Positions 47,392-57,000 of a stretch of DNA of 64,000 nucleotides are shown piece by piece (the first letter of the stretch is position 1; every line of letters begins with the position of its first letter). The notes under the pieces are model-generated. The model did no database searches. It saw only the letters and a list, made by a program, of their open reading frames with translations, and had not been told where the DNA came from. The position numbers and the translations under genes were made by a program. Origin of the DNA: Microbacterium sp. (GTDB lineage: Bacteria; Actinomycetota; Actinomycetes; Actinomycetales; Microbacteriaceae). The DNA lies in the NCBI GenBank assembly GCA_013823625.1, contig PNMM01000001.1, positions 62,001 to 126,000 of the forward strand, given 5' to 3'.

Positions 47392-48567
47392 GTGACCGAG
47401 TACCGAGTCTGCAGTGTGTGCATCATGGATACTTCGGCACCAGGAATTCAGTTCGACGACAACGGTCAGTGCAACTTCTGCCGAGCCTTCGAGGCCGTCT
47501 TGGCCAACGACTCGCTCATCGTCGACCCCCTCGTTCGCGAAAGTCGCTTGGCCGGGCTGGTTGCCGCGGTCAAGAAGAACGGCGCCGGTAAGCGCTACGA
47601 CTGCATCGTGGGAGTGAGCGGCGGGGTCGACAGCTCGTGGGCACTCGTTCAAGCCGTGCGGCTTGGCCTTCGGCCGCTTGCTGTTCACATGGATAACGGG
47701 TGGAACACCGAGCTCGCTGCCAACAACATCGCCAATCTCATTGAGACCCTCGACGTCGATCTCTACACCTATGTCATTGACTGGGCCGAGTACCGCGAAC
47801 TGATGCAGGCGTTTTTCGACGCCGATGTCATCGACGTCGAGCTGCTCTATGACAACGCGATGCTCGCCGTCTGTTACCAGCAGGCTGACGCGTACCGCCT
47901 GAAGTACATCCTCTCGGGCTACAACCTCAGCACCGAGGGCCTGCGCATGCCGTTGGAGTGGTCGTGGCGCGACAAGCTCGACGCGACGAACATCCGCTCC
48001 ATCGCGAAGGCGTACGGAGTGCGCATCAAGTCGTTTCCGCTGTTCTCGAACGCGCGCTTCTTGCGTCACCGGCACATCACGGGCACGCGCTGGGTGCCGT
48101 TTCTCGACTATCTCGACTACCGCAAAGACGAAGCTCTCGACACCCTGGTTGCCGAGTATGGCTACAAGCCGTACCCCTACAAGCACTATGAGAGCGTCTT
48201 CACGCGCTTCTACCAGGGCCACATCTTGCCGGAGAAGTTTGGCGTCGATAAGCGGCGTGCTCACTTGTCATCGCTCATCATCACGGGCCAGCTGTCGCGG
48301 GCGGATGCCCTCGCTGCGGTTGAGCGCATCCCCTACCCGACTGACGACGACCTCGAAAAAGACAAGGCGTATGTCGTCAAGAAGATGAACTGGCAGCCGG
48401 GTGACCTCGAGGCGTACCTTGCTCGACCAGAACGCGGTCACGATGAGTGGGCGACCGACCCCGTGAAGCGCTATGTCTGGCCCGTGCTTGCCCGCGCAGG
48501 AGCCTGGCGTGATCGCGTGCGAGCATCTCGACGTGCCCAACGAGCTGCGCGCTCGTCGAACGGCTGA
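47392..48567 (+). CDS. wbpG: N-acetyl sugar amidotransferase (WbpG-like)
   Basis: 391 residues from GTG. N-terminal Cys pairs VCSVC and CNFC probably bind zinc; the PP-loop IVGVSGGVDSSWAL follows. Further blocks VHMDNGWNTELAANNI, LSGYNLSTEGLRMP, FRKDEALDTLVAEYGYKPYPYKHYES-like (DYRKDEALDTL) and FYQGHILPEKFGVDKRRAHLS match the WbpG/PseA-type family. It would adenylate an acetamido group and insert ammonia from HisH2-HisF2, giving an acetamidino sugar. In P. aeruginosa O5 the product is the 3-acetamidino mannuronic acid. Confidence 0.9.
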   Translation: MTEYRVCSVCIMDTSAPGIQFDDNGQCNFCRAFEAVLANDSLIVDPLVRESRLAGLVAAVKKNGAGKRYDCIVGVSGGVDSSWALVQAVRLGLRPLAVHMDNGWNTELAANNIANLIETLDVDLYTYVIDWAEYRELMQAFFDADVIDVELLYDNAMLAVCYQQADAYRLKYILSGYNLSTEGLRMPLEWSWRDKLDATNIRSIAKAYGVRIKSFPLFSNARFLRHRHITGTRWVPFLDYLDYRKDEALDTLVAEYGYKPYPYKHYESVFTRFYQGHILPEKFGVDKRRAHLSSLIITGQLSRADALAAVERIPYPTDDDLEKDKAYVVKKMNWQPGDLEAYLARPERGHDEWATDPVKRYVWPVLARAGAWRDRVRASRRAQRAARSSNG

Positions 48568-48626
48568 GTGTTCGGTCGTCGTACAGCTGGCCGCCGTCTG
48601 TTAACCCCATCTCGTGATCCCCGACG

Positions 48627-48632
48627 TATCCT
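48627..48632 (+). promoter_or_regulatory. Putative -10 of the CWB2/lysozyme-like gene
   Basis: TATCCT fits TAnnnT and would start transcription near 48639, giving a ~40-nt leader with a GGGGGT ribosome site eight bases from the GTG at 48680. No clear -35 is seen. Confidence 0.3.
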
Positions 48633-48679
48633 GGTTGTGGGGTACGCGCATGATGTCGCGTTAATTGGGGGTAATCCGC

Positions 48680-50530
48680 GTGAAGACAAGAATGGCGCTT
48701 CGGCGCCCGACTCGTATGGTCGTGGCGACCCTGACTCTTGCCGTGCTGGTCTCAACGGCGGCCGTCACGAGCGCGGCGTCGGCCGAAGTCTCGCCGAGCC
48801 CCGTTGATGACCGCCCGCCCTCGACCAGCACCGCGCCCCTCGACCCGGCGGTAGTTGAACAAGGCGGGTTTGCGCCAGCAGCGGTTGCCGCCAACTTCTC
48901 GGCGGGCTACCTCATTAACGATCACGTCATGTTCAACGGCTCGGCCATGTCTGAAAGCCAGATTCAGTCGTTCCTCGACGCGCGCATCGGCACGTGCACC
49001 AACGGCAAGTGCCTCAACGTTCTCTCGGTGCCCACGACATCGAAGGTTGCTGACCCCATGTGTGACGCCTACACCGGCGCAGCATCCGAGTCGATTGCAC
49101 GCATCATCTACAAGGTGCAGGTTGCCTGCGGCGTGAGTGCCAAGGTCATTCTGGTCACGCTGCAAAAAGAGCAAGGCTTGGTGACGAGAACCGCTCCGTC
49201 TGACTCGACGCTGAACAAGGCGATGGGCTATGCCTGCCCCGACACAGCACCGTGTGACCCTGGGTTTGCCGGCGTGGCCGACCAAATCTATTGGGGCGCG
49301 CGGGCGTTCGATCGGTACACGATGCCGCCCGGCACGGGGCCGGGCACGCCGTTCTTCACGAACTTCAACTGGTTTCCGGTCGGCGTACCGATGCAAATTC
49401 GGTACCACCCGAATGTCGCGTGCGGCACGCAAACCGTGACGATTCGCAATAAGGCCACGGCCTCGCTCTACTACTACACGCCCTATACGCCCAACGCCTC
49501 GGCGCTCGCCAATCTGTATGGCACCGGCGACTCGTGTGGCTCGTATGGCAATCGCAACTTCTGGCGACTCTTCACTGACTGGTTCGGCAGCCCGACGACC
49601 GTGAGCATCCCGACCGCGGTTCAAACGCGGGTTGCCGGGGTCGACCGGTTCGACACCTCGGTGCAGCTCTCGGCAGCGGCGTATCCGGCGGGAGCGAGCA
49701 CGGTGTACATCGCTGTCGGCACGCAGTTTGCTGACGGGCTCGCCGCCGCCCCCGCGGCAGCGCGGGTCGGAGCGCCCTTGCTGCTGGTGCGCTCGGGATC
49801 AGTTCCTCCCGCTGTTCTTGCTGAGGTGCGCCGCCTCAACCCGTCGTCGATCGTGATCGTCGGAGGCACGTCGGCGGTCAGCGATTCCGTGGCTTCCGCG
49901 CTTGCCAGTGCGATGCCGTTGGCCACGATCGAACGATTCGCCGGAGAAGACCGCTTCGCCACTGCCCGGCAGATCGCCGAGCGAGGCTTTCCGACGGGTG
50001 CCCCGATCGTCTTCCTTGCTAGCGGAGCGAACTTTCCCGATGCGCTGTCGGCGAGTGCCGCGGCCGGGCACCTGGGTGGCCCGGTGTTGCTCGTGAACGG
50101 CTCGGCGTCTGAGCTTGATCAAGAGTCACGCGCACTCATTGAGAGTCTCGGTGCGACCACGGTCGTGATTGCCGGCGGCACAGGGGTCATCAGCTCTGCG
50201 ATCGAATCGAGCGTCAGTACGATTCCGGGAGTCACGAGCGTGGTTCGCCGCGGCGGCGCTAACCGCTTTGAAACGTCGTCGCTGCTCAATCAGTATGCGT
50301 TCGCTGATGGCGAGGCGGGCTTCATCGCGTCGGGCTTCGACTTCCCTGACGCATTGAGCGCTGCTGCCATCGCAGGAGCCCAGGGTGCGCCACTCGCTCT
50401 GTCGAACGGTGTGTGCACCTGGGTCAACTCTCTTGACCAATTCATCGCGTTCGAAGTCAGCACGGTGACTCTCGTCGGAGGCACCGGAGTTCTCGGTCCG
50501 AGCGTGGGGCTCTACGAGACATGCGGCTAA
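48680..50530 (+). CDS. Secreted protein with an actinobacterial hemagglutinin-like/lysozyme-like N-terminal domain and three CWB2 repeats
   Basis: 616 residues from the GTG at 48680, preceded by GGGGGT; the track uses a TTG at 48665. A signal peptide (MVVATLTLAVLVSTAAVTSAASA) precedes a ~240-residue domain with FLDARIGTCTNGKCLNV, ARIIYKVQVACGVSAKVILVTLQKEQGLV, QIYWGARAFDRY and NFWRLFTDWFGSP. The LVTLQKEQGL segment resembles the catalytic Glu region of lytic transglycosylases, but this is only a resemblance. CWB2 repeats begin at residues ~317, 419 and 523 (RVAGVDRFDTSVQL and the later ones). It could be a wall hydrolase or a wall-bound adhesin. Confidence 0.82.
   Translation: MKTRMALRRPTRMVVATLTLAVLVSTAAVTSAASAEVSPSPVDDRPPSTSTAPLDPAVVEQGGFAPAAVAANFSAGYLINDHVMFNGSAMSESQIQSFLDARIGTCTNGKCLNVLSVPTTSKVADPMCDAYTGAASESIARIIYKVQVACGVSAKVILVTLQKEQGLVTRTAPSDSTLNKAMGYACPDTAPCDPGFAGVADQIYWGARAFDRYTMPPGTGPGTPFFTNFNWFPVGVPMQIRYHPNVACGTQTVTIRNKATASLYYYTPYTPNASALANLYGTGDSCGSYGNRNFWRLFTDWFGSPTTVSIPTAVQTRVAGVDRFDTSVQLSAAAYPAGASTVYIAVGTQFADGLAAAPAAARVGAPLLLVRSGSVPPAVLAEVRRLNPSSIVIVGGTSAVSDSVASALASAMPLATIERFAGEDRFATARQIAERGFPTGAPIVFLASGANFPDALSASAAAGHLGGPVLLVNGSASELDQESRALIESLGATTVVIAGGTGVISSAIESSVSTIPGVTSVVRRGGANRFETSSLLNQYAFADGEAGFIASGFDFPDALSAAAIAGAQGAPLALSNGVCTWVNSLDQFIAFEVSTVTLVGGTGVLGPSVGLYETCG
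49628..50528 (+). repeat. Three tandem CWB2 repeats (protein level)
   Basis: Units start near 49628, 49934 and 50246, about 310 bp apart, with GxxRFxT starts and FPDALSASAAAG-type blocks. Confidence 0.85.
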
Positions 50531-52962
50531 ATCGCGCCGACGTGGCATCTCGCCGCTCGGGCTCCGGGCGTCACACGCTTCGGGGCGTCGCTGTAGTCGG
50601 CGCGCTGACGCTCGCGGTGTCCTTCGTGGTGCCCCTCAGCACAGCACACGCTCGTGAACTCCCGGTCGCCGACGACGAGGTATCGCTCGTTCCGATGCTC
50701 GCGATTGACGTCGCTGACTTTGTCGCCGAGGCGGCCGAGCTTCCGAGTGAACTCGAGGCGGCCCTCGAGCGCGATGCGGGCATCAGCGGTGCCGAATGGC
50801 TCGCGCAGGCTGAGGCGAGCGAGGTGGGCATTGAGGTGGTGGATGCCCTGCGCGACCACATTGACGTGCACGGTGCACGGCTCGAGGGCCTCGAGCTCGT
50901 CGTCACCGTGGGTTCTGCATCCGACGCCGAGGTCGTCGAAAGCGTCGGAGCGATTGCCGAAATCGGTGCTCGCGTTGATCGTGACGACAACGTTCTTGGG
51001 GGGCTGCAGCCCGCCGCCGACCTGCGAGGCGGCACCCCGTATCTCTTCAGCGGCAACAGCATGCGCTGCTCCGTTGGGTTTGTCGGAGTTGACAACGTCA
51101 CCGCTCAAGCGCAGATCATGTCGGCGGGGCACTGCGAAGGCGATGGGCTGCTGCGCAACGCAGCCACCAGTAATCTTCCGACCGTGTCGGGGGGCTCGGT
51201 CGGCGGGCCTCTGCAGACCATTGGCGATGCAGGACTTCACGTGGCGGGCGCTTACCCCAACCCCGGTTATGTGGACTTCGCGTACTACGACCTCGGCATA
51301 ACTCCGGTCACAGGCGCTGGGTGGACGCCGAAGCCTGAAGTGGTGACCTGGGGTGGGTCATCCAGCGGTGCACCACTCTCTTCTGCACCGCTTGTTATCC
51401 GTGACGCGGGCCCGGCAATGGTCGGATCAACGTTGTGCAAGTCGGGGGCGACCACAGGCTGGACCTGCGGGCCGATCACCGGGGTCGACCAGATCCGGGC
51501 CGTCGGCCCGGGCAGTACCTGCCCGCCGACGTCTTCCAGCTACTACTGCGTTGGCGGCATCGTAGCCAGCGTGTGTGTGCGCTCCGGCGACAGTGGTGGT
51601 GCCGCCATGGTCGGCAGCCGCGCGGTCGGCATCACCTCAGCATCTTCAGTGATATCGGGAACGTGTAGCGGAGGCGGCATCGCGGTCTTCTCGACGCTGT
51701 ACTCCACGAACCCTGCGTTCGAGCAGGTCAACAAGGTGTTTCCCCGCTGGGAACCTCTGGTCGCTGTTGAGCAACCATCGTTAACGATCACTGGCACCGT
51801 GTTCTCGGGCACGTTGGATCAGGGTGGAACTCGTCACTCGGTCGACGTCACTTTCAGTAACGGGGAGAAGCGTTCAACGTCGGTCAATGCCGACGGAACG
51901 TGGCTAGTTGACACCTCGACTACCAGCCCCATCACGAAGACGTACTCGGTGGTGGCTCGATGGAGGCTAGGTTCGTTTTCCACCCCAATCACCGGGACCT
52001 TGCAAGGTATCGATACGGCACGACTGTTCGGCGCTGACCGGTACGCAACTCCCGTCGAGATCGCTCGGGCGCAGTTTCCCGGAACGAGCACGCCCACCGG
52101 GCCGGTGACCCCCGGTGTGCCGGTCGTGTACCTCGCGAACGGAGCATCCTTTCCCGATGCCCTGAGCGCAGGGCCCGCGTCTGCGCTCGAAGGCGGGCCG
52201 ATGCTCTTGACGCCGTCGAGCTCGTTGCCGGCCGTGGTGGCCGCCGAGCTCGATCGCTTGAACCCGCAGAGTGTCGTTGTCGTCGGCGGAACCGGTGTCG
52301 TTTCTGACGCCGTGGCCGCTGCCGCGGGCTCTTTTGCCACGTCAGGCTTCGTGCGCATCGGTGGTCAAGACCGCTATGAAACCTCACGCCTGATCGCTGC
52401 GCGCATGTTGGCCAACGGGCTCGTGACCGGCCAACCGCTGTGGGTCGCCACGGGCGCCAACTTTCCCGATGCGCTCTCAGCCGGTGCCGCCGCAGCGGCG
52501 CAGGGCGTTCCGATTTTGCTCGTGAACGGAGCCGCGTCAACCCTCGACCCGACAACTGCTGCCTTCGTCAACGGCCAGTTGCAAAGTTCGGTCGTCGACA
52601 TCGCGGGGGGAACGGGTGCCGTGAGCGCGGGCATCCAGTCGTCGCTCGATGCTCTCGCGAGTACGACCAGCGTGACACGACGCGGCGGAAGCGACCGTTT
52701 CAGCACGTCGCTCTTGATCAACCAAGCGGCCTACGGTGGCTCGGCGCCCGAAGTGTTTCTCGCGTACGGCTTCAACTTTCCTGACGCCCTGGCCGGCAGC
52801 GTGATGGCGGGCTTGCGCGGTGGCCCGCTCTACATCACCGAGACCCCGTGCGTTCGAACGGGAGTCGTCGAGCATGTGCTCGATCTGAGCCCGAGCCGCG
52901 TCACCGTCTTTGGCGGTTCGGCGATCGTCAGCGATGCGGCACGCGACCTCGTGCGCTGCTGA
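50521..52962 (+). CDS. Secreted trypsin-fold serine protease (S1E/streptogrisin-like) with three CWB2 repeats
   Basis: 813 residues. The ATG overlaps the previous stop by 10 bp; GTG at 50542 is an alternative. Signal peptide (VVGALTLAVSFVVPLSTAHA), then a ~120-residue acidic propeptide-like region, then the protease: His204 in MSAGHCEGDG, likely Asp252 in GYVDFAYYDLG and Ser358 in RSGDSGGAAM, with Cys pairs near each. A ~100-residue beta domain links it to CWB2 repeats at residues ~501, 612 and 721. It would be a wall-anchored protease processing surface or substrate proteins. The catalytic triad assignment is by motif only. Confidence 0.88.
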   Translation: MRLNRADVASRRSGSGRHTLRGVAVVGALTLAVSFVVPLSTAHARELPVADDEVSLVPMLAIDVADFVAEAAELPSELEAALERDAGISGAEWLAQAEASEVGIEVVDALRDHIDVHGARLEGLELVVTVGSASDAEVVESVGAIAEIGARVDRDDNVLGGLQPAADLRGGTPYLFSGNSMRCSVGFVGVDNVTAQAQIMSAGHCEGDGLLRNAATSNLPTVSGGSVGGPLQTIGDAGLHVAGAYPNPGYVDFAYYDLGITPVTGAGWTPKPEVVTWGGSSSGAPLSSAPLVIRDAGPAMVGSTLCKSGATTGWTCGPITGVDQIRAVGPGSTCPPTSSSYYCVGGIVASVCVRSGDSGGAAMVGSRAVGITSASSVISGTCSGGGIAVFSTLYSTNPAFEQVNKVFPRWEPLVAVEQPSLTITGTVFSGTLDQGGTRHSVDVTFSNGEKRSTSVNADGTWLVDTSTTSPITKTYSVVARWRLGSFSTPITGTLQGIDTARLFGADRYATPVEIARAQFPGTSTPTGPVTPGVPVVYLANGASFPDALSAGPASALEGGPMLLTPSSSLPAVVAAELDRLNPQSVVVVGGTGVVSDAVAAAAGSFATSGFVRIGGQDRYETSRLIAARMLANGLVTGQPLWVATGANFPDALSAGAAAAAQGVPILLVNGAASTLDPTTAAFVNGQLQSSVVDIAGGTGAVSAGIQSSLDALASTTSVTRRGGSDRFSTSLLINQAAYGGSAPEVFLAYGFNFPDALAGSVMAGLRGGPLYITETPCVRTGVVEHVLDLSPSRVTVFGGSAIVSDAARDLVRC
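52021..52960 (+). repeat. Three tandem CWB2 repeats (protein level)
   Basis: Units begin at 52021, 52354 and 52681, about 330 bp apart, with LFGADRYATP, IGGQDRYETS and RGGSDRFSTS starts. Confidence 0.85.
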
Positions 52963-52970
52963 CCGGCACC

Positions 52971-52976
52971 TACACT
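52971..52976 (+). promoter_or_regulatory. -10 hexamer for leaderless galE-like gene
   Basis: TACACT ends six bases before the GTG at 52983, in the 20-bp gap after the protease gene. Confidence 0.55.
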
Positions 52977-52982
52977 GAACGA

Positions 52983-53939
52983 GTGCGTGTACTCGTTACC
53001 GGGGGATCCGGCTACATCGGTTCGCACATCTGCCGATTGCTGACCGAGCGCGGCGACACACCGGTGGTGGTCGACGACTTCGTGTTTGGGCTGCGTCACC
53101 GGGTGGCAGGCATTTCGCACCATGAACTCGACCTCGCAGCGCCCAGCGCAAGCGCGGCACTTCTCGAGATTCTGCGCGACGAGCACGTCGACGCGGTCAT
53201 CCACTTGGCCGCGCGCAAGCAAGTGGGTGAGTCGGTCGCGCGACCGCTCTGGTACCACGCACAGAACCTGGGTGGCCTCACGGCCGTACTCGAGGCGATG
53301 GTCGCAGCGGGTGTGCAGAACCTCGTGTTCTCGAGCTCGGCCGCTGTCTATGGCGACGCTGACGGAGTGGTCACCGAGCGCGCGCCGACCGTGCCCGTCA
53401 ACCCCTACGGCCAAACGAAACTCGCGGGCGAGTGGATGGCGGCCGACGTCGCCCGGGCCGAAGGCCTGCGCGTGACGAGCTTGCGCTACTTCAACGTGGC
53501 GGGTGCTGGCTGGCCCGACCTTGCCGACACTGCCGTGCTCAACCTCGTGCCGATGGTGCTCGAACGCCTCGAAGCCGGCGAGTCGCCTCAGATCTTTGGC
53601 GACGACTATCCCACCGTCGACGGAACCTGCGTGCGCGACTTTGTGCACGTTCGCGACCTCGCCGAGGCGCACCTCGCGGTGCTCGACGCGTTGCCGGGGC
53701 AGCCTGGGCCCCACCGGGTCTACAACGTGGGCACGGGGCAGGGGGCAAGCGTGCGTGAGGTTGTCGAGGGCATCCGTCGACGGCTGGTGGATGCCCCGCC
53801 GGCCGTCACGCGTCCCCGCCGGCCTGGCGACCCGGCCGCCGTCGTCGCCGACGTTTCTCTCATCGCCGACGAGCTCGGCTGGCGTGCCCGCCACACTCTT
53901 GACGACATTCTCGACTCGGTCATCGCCGCGCGTTCGTAA
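52983..53939 (+). CDS. galE: UDP-glucose 4-epimerase (GalE-like)
   Basis: 318 residues from the GTG at 52983 (VRVLVTGGSGYIGSHI). It interconverts UDP-glucose and UDP-galactose, or the N-acetyl forms. Motifs: HLAARKQVGESV, LVFSSSAAVYGDADGV, the catalytic YGQTKLAGEWM, LRYFNVAGAGWPDL, GTCVRDFVHVRDLAEAH and YNVGTGQGASVREVVE. Length is near the short actinobacterial GalE class. The track start at 52848 is inside the protease gene. Confidence 0.93.
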   Translation: MRVLVTGGSGYIGSHICRLLTERGDTPVVVDDFVFGLRHRVAGISHHELDLAAPSASAALLEILRDEHVDAVIHLAARKQVGESVARPLWYHAQNLGGLTAVLEAMVAAGVQNLVFSSSAAVYGDADGVVTERAPTVPVNPYGQTKLAGEWMAADVARAEGLRVTSLRYFNVAGAGWPDLADTAVLNLVPMVLERLEAGESPQIFGDDYPTVDGTCVRDFVHVRDLAEAHLAVLDALPGQPGPHRVYNVGTGQGASVREVVEGIRRRLVDAPPAVTRPRRPGDPAAVVADVSLIADELGWRARHTLDDILDSVIAARS

Positions 53940-54078
53940 CCTGCCGCTGCCCGCTCGCGTACCCCTCAGGGGTGGCGTGGTTTCGCGCAAAGTTCGGCGC
54001 GACAAATAGGTGAAGAAGGGTTATGGTTTTGTCGAACGCGAACTTCTCTCGCGCATCCTCGAACCCGGACCGGTGACC
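53940..54078. other. Intergenic leader of the CWB2 repeat gene
   Basis: 139 bp. A TATGGT hexamer at 54022-54027 fits TAnnnT and would give a ~45-nt leader to the ATG at 54079. No convincing -35, hairpin or small gene is seen. Confidence 0.4.
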
Positions 54079-57000
54079 ATGTCGACCTCGTTCACGCCCA
54101 TTGCCTCGCGCTCGCGCGCCCAGCAGATTCTCGCCGCCCTCGTCGCCGCCGCCCTCGCGGTGAGCGCGAGCGTGCTCGGTTCGGCGCCGCAGGCCAATGC
54201 TGCGCCCAGCGCGAGCATCACGGGCACCGTCACGGCGGCTGAGGGTGGTGCGCCGGTCGAGGGCATCACCGCGCGGTGGTACAAGTTCAACGAGTTCGGC
54301 GGATACTTTGCGGGCGACACCGTGACGACGGGCCCCGACGGCACCTATACGTTCAGCGGGCTTGAGCCGGGTCTCTACTCGGTCAACTTCGTCGACGACA
54401 CGAACCTGTATCTCAGCATGTGGGTGGCCGACGCCGACCCATTCACGACGAACTATCGCATGGAACTCGCCGATGGCGACCTCTTTACGGGCGCCGACGT
54501 CTCGCTCTTGCGCGCGGGCTCCATCACCGGAACGGTGCGCGACGCTGCGACCAACGCCCCACTTGAGGCTGTCGAGGTGAGTGCCGAAATCAACCGGGAA
54601 GGCCTTTTGTACTTTGGCAATGCCGTGACGAACGCCGACGGCGAGTACGCCCTGGTTGGCTTGCGGCCGGGCGACGCGTGGGTGCTCACCTTCAATGGCC
54701 AAGCTCAGGGCTACATTGTCGAGTACTTCGACGACGCCCAGAATGCGGCCGACGCTACCCCCGTCGTGGTGGCCCCGGGCGAAGTAACGGCAGGTGTTGA
54801 CGCCACACTGGCCCGCGGTGGAACCATCAGCGGCTCGATCACCCGTGCCGCAAGCCCCGGAACTCCGGTTGAGGGGGTTGAGGTTCGCGCTGAAGGAAGC
54901 AACTCGACCTTCTTCGCCAACACCGCAGCCGACGGCACGTTCCAGATCTCGGCGCTGCCCGACGGCGACTACCGTGTGGTTTCTGACGATGCCCCGGGCT
55001 TGGTGTCGCGGTGGTGGGATGGCGCGTACAGCTTTTTCGACGCGGAGGTCATCACCGTAAGCGGCGGAGAGACCGTCACGGGCATCGACATCGCGCTTGA
55101 AGAAAGCGGAACAATCTCGGGAAGGGTGACTGGACCGACTGGCGACCCTCTTGCCGACGTTGAGGTCATTGCTGAGCTCGGCACCAGCCCAGACACGCTG
55201 TACACGACCACTGACGCCAATGGCGAATACGTTCTTGAGGGGGTAGGGCCGTCAACCTACTTGGTGTACTTCCAGCCCTCCGAGTCTGTCAACGTGCAGT
55301 CTCAGTACTGGCCCGGCGTGACTCTCATCGCTGATGCCACGCCCGTGCAGGGCATTGTCGCCGGCGCTGTCTCGGGCATCGACGTTCAGCTTCCAGAAGG
55401 CTCCATCATCAGCGGTACCGTCACCGACGAGGTGTCGACCGACCCGATCGCCGGCCTCACGGTCTACGTCGAGTCGCGATCGAACCAAACCGGACGCTAT
55501 GTGTCGACGGATGCCTCGGGCAACTGGGTCTCGATGGGACTTCCGGGTGCTTCCGACTACACCGTTGAGTTCATCGACTACTTCGACGTCTATGTCTCTG
55601 AGTACTACGACGGAGTGCGTCGAGAGGCCGACGCGACCCGGTTGACCGCGACGGTCGGCGAGACGCTCGGCGGCATCGACGCGTCGCTCGTGCAAGCCGC
55701 TTCGGTCTCAGGGCGGGTTGTCGATGAGTCGGGCGAGGGCCTCGACGGAATCGAGGTGCGGTTCGGCCTTGATGGGCAATTCGCCGAAGGCTCGCGGTCG
55801 GTCAGAACGGCCCCCGATGGCAGATTCACGATCGAGGGGCTTACCCCCGGGCAACACCGAGTTCTGATCGGTGACTTGTTCAGTGAGCCGCAGCTCTATC
55901 GCGCCGAATGGTTCGACAACACGTATGTGCCGAGCGAAGCGTCTTTGGTGTCGTTGCTGGCGGGAGAAGACATCATCGGGTTCGACGTTGAGCTCGCGCC
56001 GAACAGCGCGCCTGAGGTTCCCGAAGCAACGGAGGTGTCGCTCTCGAATCTTGAGTCGGGCTACCCGACCGTCAGCTTCACGCTGCCGACCTCAGGGCCG
56101 ACCCCGTACGGTGTGCAGGCCGTCATCAACTTCGGTTCCAACGGTCGCGAGTACACCGGCTCGACGTTTGACTCGCTCGAGTGGAACCTGGCCGAGCCGT
56201 GGTTCTGGGCCGACTACGACGGTCACGCGCGCCTGTCGGCGCAGACGTTTGGCGCAGATGGACAGAGTGCAGCTGTGCGCGAGCTATTCACGGTGGGTGA
56301 TGGGCCCAGCTACCCCGTCACACCGGAACCGCAGCTTGTCTCTGCCGGTGGCTCGTCGTTTACCGTGTCGTGGGACATCGGCGAGAGCGGCGACGGAGTC
56401 GACTACTGGACGTGGGATCTCTTCACGGTCGGCGTGCCCGGTGAGCCCTACCTGCAAACGGGATATGAGCAGGGCGGCGACCGGTACTCGTCAACGCAGA
56501 CGATCAGCGGGCTTGAGCCCAACACGCAGTACGAGCTGTATGTGATGGGATTCACCGACACCGACAACACCTACTGGGGTCAGGGCTTCTTCTCGACGAC
56601 TGAGGGCCCCGAGGTTCTCGCGTTCACCGAGAGCCCTGTGCCGACCCTGACCGGTGGCCCGCGGGTCGGTGGCCTTCTGACCGCGAGTGCGGGTGCGTGG
56701 GCTCCTGCACCCGTCGACCTGCAGTATCAGTGGATGCGCGACGGCGCTCCGATTGCCGGCGCTCAAGGGGCGACCTACGCGCCGACCGCCAGTGATGTTG
56801 GGGCGAGACTCAGCGTGAGCGTCACGGGTTCGAAGTCGGGATACCTCACGACGATGCGCACTTCGACCGAGACGACCCCGGTGGTCGACCTCGCCGACGC
56901 AACAAGTGATCGCCTCGCCGGTGCTGACCGCTTTGAGACGGCGGTTGCGGTGTCGGAGAGTGCCTACGCTCCGGGAGTGTCCGTCGTGTATCTCGCGACC

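Noticed and set aside
54010-54078. GTG at 54010 as start of the large CWB2 protein
   Set aside because: It would put 23 residues before a normal signal peptide and overlaps the likely -10 TATGGT; ATG at 54079 is preferred but not proven.
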